A stretch of DNA of 13,174 nt from an uncultured Collinsella sp. (lineage in GTDB: Bacteria; Actinomycetota; Coriobacteriia; Coriobacteriales; Coriobacteriaceae). The stretch lies in NCBI GenBank assembly GCA_900543845.1, contig UQTD01000056.1, positions 1 to 13,174 on the forward strand, written 5' to 3'. The first letter of the stretch is position 1; each line of letters opens with the position of its first letter. Under the pieces are notes generated by a model, which saw only the letters and a list, made by a program, of their open reading frames with translations, was not told the origin of the DNA and searched no databases. Below, piece after piece: positions 12,382 to 13,174 of the stretch. The position numbers and the translations under genes were made by a program.

Positions 12382-13174
12382 GCGAGCTCCTCTTCAAAGT
12401 TATCGATCAGGTTGTTGCCCAAGCGGACGACGGCAGCGCGGGTGCGCTCATCGGTGGCGGAAAGCGCGGCGTCCTCCAGCTTGGCGCGGATGAACAGATC
12501 CTCGGCGGCGTTTTGGTCAAGGCCGCGGCAGGCGAGGTAGAACAGCTGCTCTTCGCGGACGTGACCGATGGTGGCGCCGTGATTGCCGGCGACGTCGTCC
12601 TCGTCACAGAGAATGACGGGAACGGTCTTGTTGTCGACGCCCTTGTTGGCCAAGAGCACCGTCTCGCGCTCGGTGCCGGTTGCGCCCTTGCAGCCGTGTA
12701 CGAGGTCGATGGTGCCGCGGTAGACCTTCTTGGATGTGCCGGTCAGCACGCCGTTGGCGTCGATCTCGCACTCGGTCTTGCGACCGCGGTGGCGCAGCTC
12801 GTAGTTAAAGTCGCGCACCTGCTCGCGGGCGCCCAGGTAGTCGGTATCGATCGTCACCTTGGCGGTATCGCCCAGCAGGTCGCCGGCAAGGCCGGTGGCG
12901 CTGGCGCCGGCACCCAGGACAGTGTGCTGCACGTTGACGCGTGCTCCCTCGTCCAGGAACAGACCGGTGTCGTCGAGTGCAATCCAGCTGTCGTCGAGCG
13001 TCTGCGTGCAGGTCACGTTGACGGTGGCGTACTCGTGGGCGCACACGCGCAGCACGGAACCCACGACGCCCTCGCCGGCAACGGGGGAGTCTAGGGCGAT
13101 CTGCAGGTCGAGCGTTGCCTGCGGGCGGGCGACGACGTCAATTGCGGCGATGGCCGCCGCCGCGTCGACGCCGC
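12378..13174 (-). CDS. sufD: SufD, SUF scaffold complex subunit (5' end outside window)
   Basis: The frame is open from the right edge to TGA at 12378-12380, giving about 265 residues of the C-terminal beta-helix core. SufD pairs with SufB and the ATPase SufC to assemble Fe-S clusters. The C-terminal signature is CDEDDVAGNHGATIGHVREE (about 195-214), then QLFYLACRGL. The NHGATIG form with His resembles SufD rather than SufB (usually EHEAT..). Preceding features are GSVLRVCAHEYA, LDEGARVNVQ and YRGTIDLVHGCKGA, typical of the SufBD repeat core. A GTG at 13064 is not the real start, since coding continues upstream (VDVVARPQATLDLQIALD is visible). The stop overlaps the sufS start by 4 bases. sufB and sufC are expected just beyond the right edge. 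SufB cannot be fully excluded without the N-terminus. Confidence 0.87.
   Translation of the reverse strand, partial: GVDAAAAIAAIDVVARPQATLDLQIALDSPVAGEGVVGSVLRVCAHEYATVNVTCTQTLDDSWIALDDTGLFLDEGARVNVQHTVLGAGASATGLAGDLLGDTAKVTIDTDYLGAREQVRDFNYELRHRGRKTECEIDANGVLTGTSKKVYRGTIDLVHGCKGATGTERETVLLANKGVDNKTVPVILCDEDDVAGNHGATIGHVREEQLFYLACRGLDQNAAEDLFIRAKLEDAALSATDERTRAAVVRLGNNLIDNFEEELA

Overview
The window looks like chromosome of a gut-type actinobacterium of the class Coriobacteriia, most likely Collinsella or a close relative. This rests on the high GC content with strong G/C third positions, AGGAGG-type ribosome binding sites, CCA encoded in the tRNA genes, and a Clostridia-like gene set in a high-GC background (SUF operon with SufU, a GGGtGRT protein, an ROK fructokinase). 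The genus call is inference from character, not from a database search.

Layout, left to right. (1) 1-1161: the 3' end of an acidic Pro/Ala-rich hypothetical gene, then a VanZ-family membrane protein, both on + and closed by a strong hairpin terminator. (2) 1246-3462: two separately transcribed - strand metabolic genes, an ROK fructokinase and a fold-type I aminotransferase, each with its own Shine-Dalgarno and with a terminator between them. (3) 3573-4172: a + strand tRNA cluster, His(GTG) and two almost identical Lys(CTT), with a consensus-like promoter. The 3' end of the second tRNA-Lys and its UUCG terminator are repeated 177 bp further on, across an 83-bp stretch full of small palindromes. 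(4) 4182-5042: a dinD-like gene of lower GC, convergent with the tRNAs. (5) 5204-6730: a single FAD-dependent oxidoreductase of the fumarate reductase/L-aspartate oxidase type. (6) 6868-8771: a 21-bp inverted repeat, then a two-gene - strand unit encoding a NifU/SufU-like scaffold and a GGGtGRT-motif protein, closed by its own terminator. (7) 9175-9978: a REP-associated (RAYT, Y1) transposase relative on + that has lost the second His of the HUH motif and the expected catalytic tyrosine but keeps a C-terminal helix-turn-helix. (8) 9979-10570: no recognisable gene. (9) 10571-13174: the end of a suf operon on -, sufD-sufS-sufU, with overlapping stop/start codons and a perfect 12-bp-stem terminator.

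The main theme of the right half is Fe-S cluster biogenesis. SufS takes sulfur from cysteine, SufU is its Zn-dependent sulfur acceptor, and SufD is part of the SufBCD scaffold. The nearby NifU-like/GGGtGRT pair carries a second scaffold-like protein coupled to a conserved protein of unknown biochemistry. I regard that pair as the best candidate for an undescribed system here. The second most interesting item is the apparently domesticated, catalytically dead RAYT protein lying between the two Fe-S loci.
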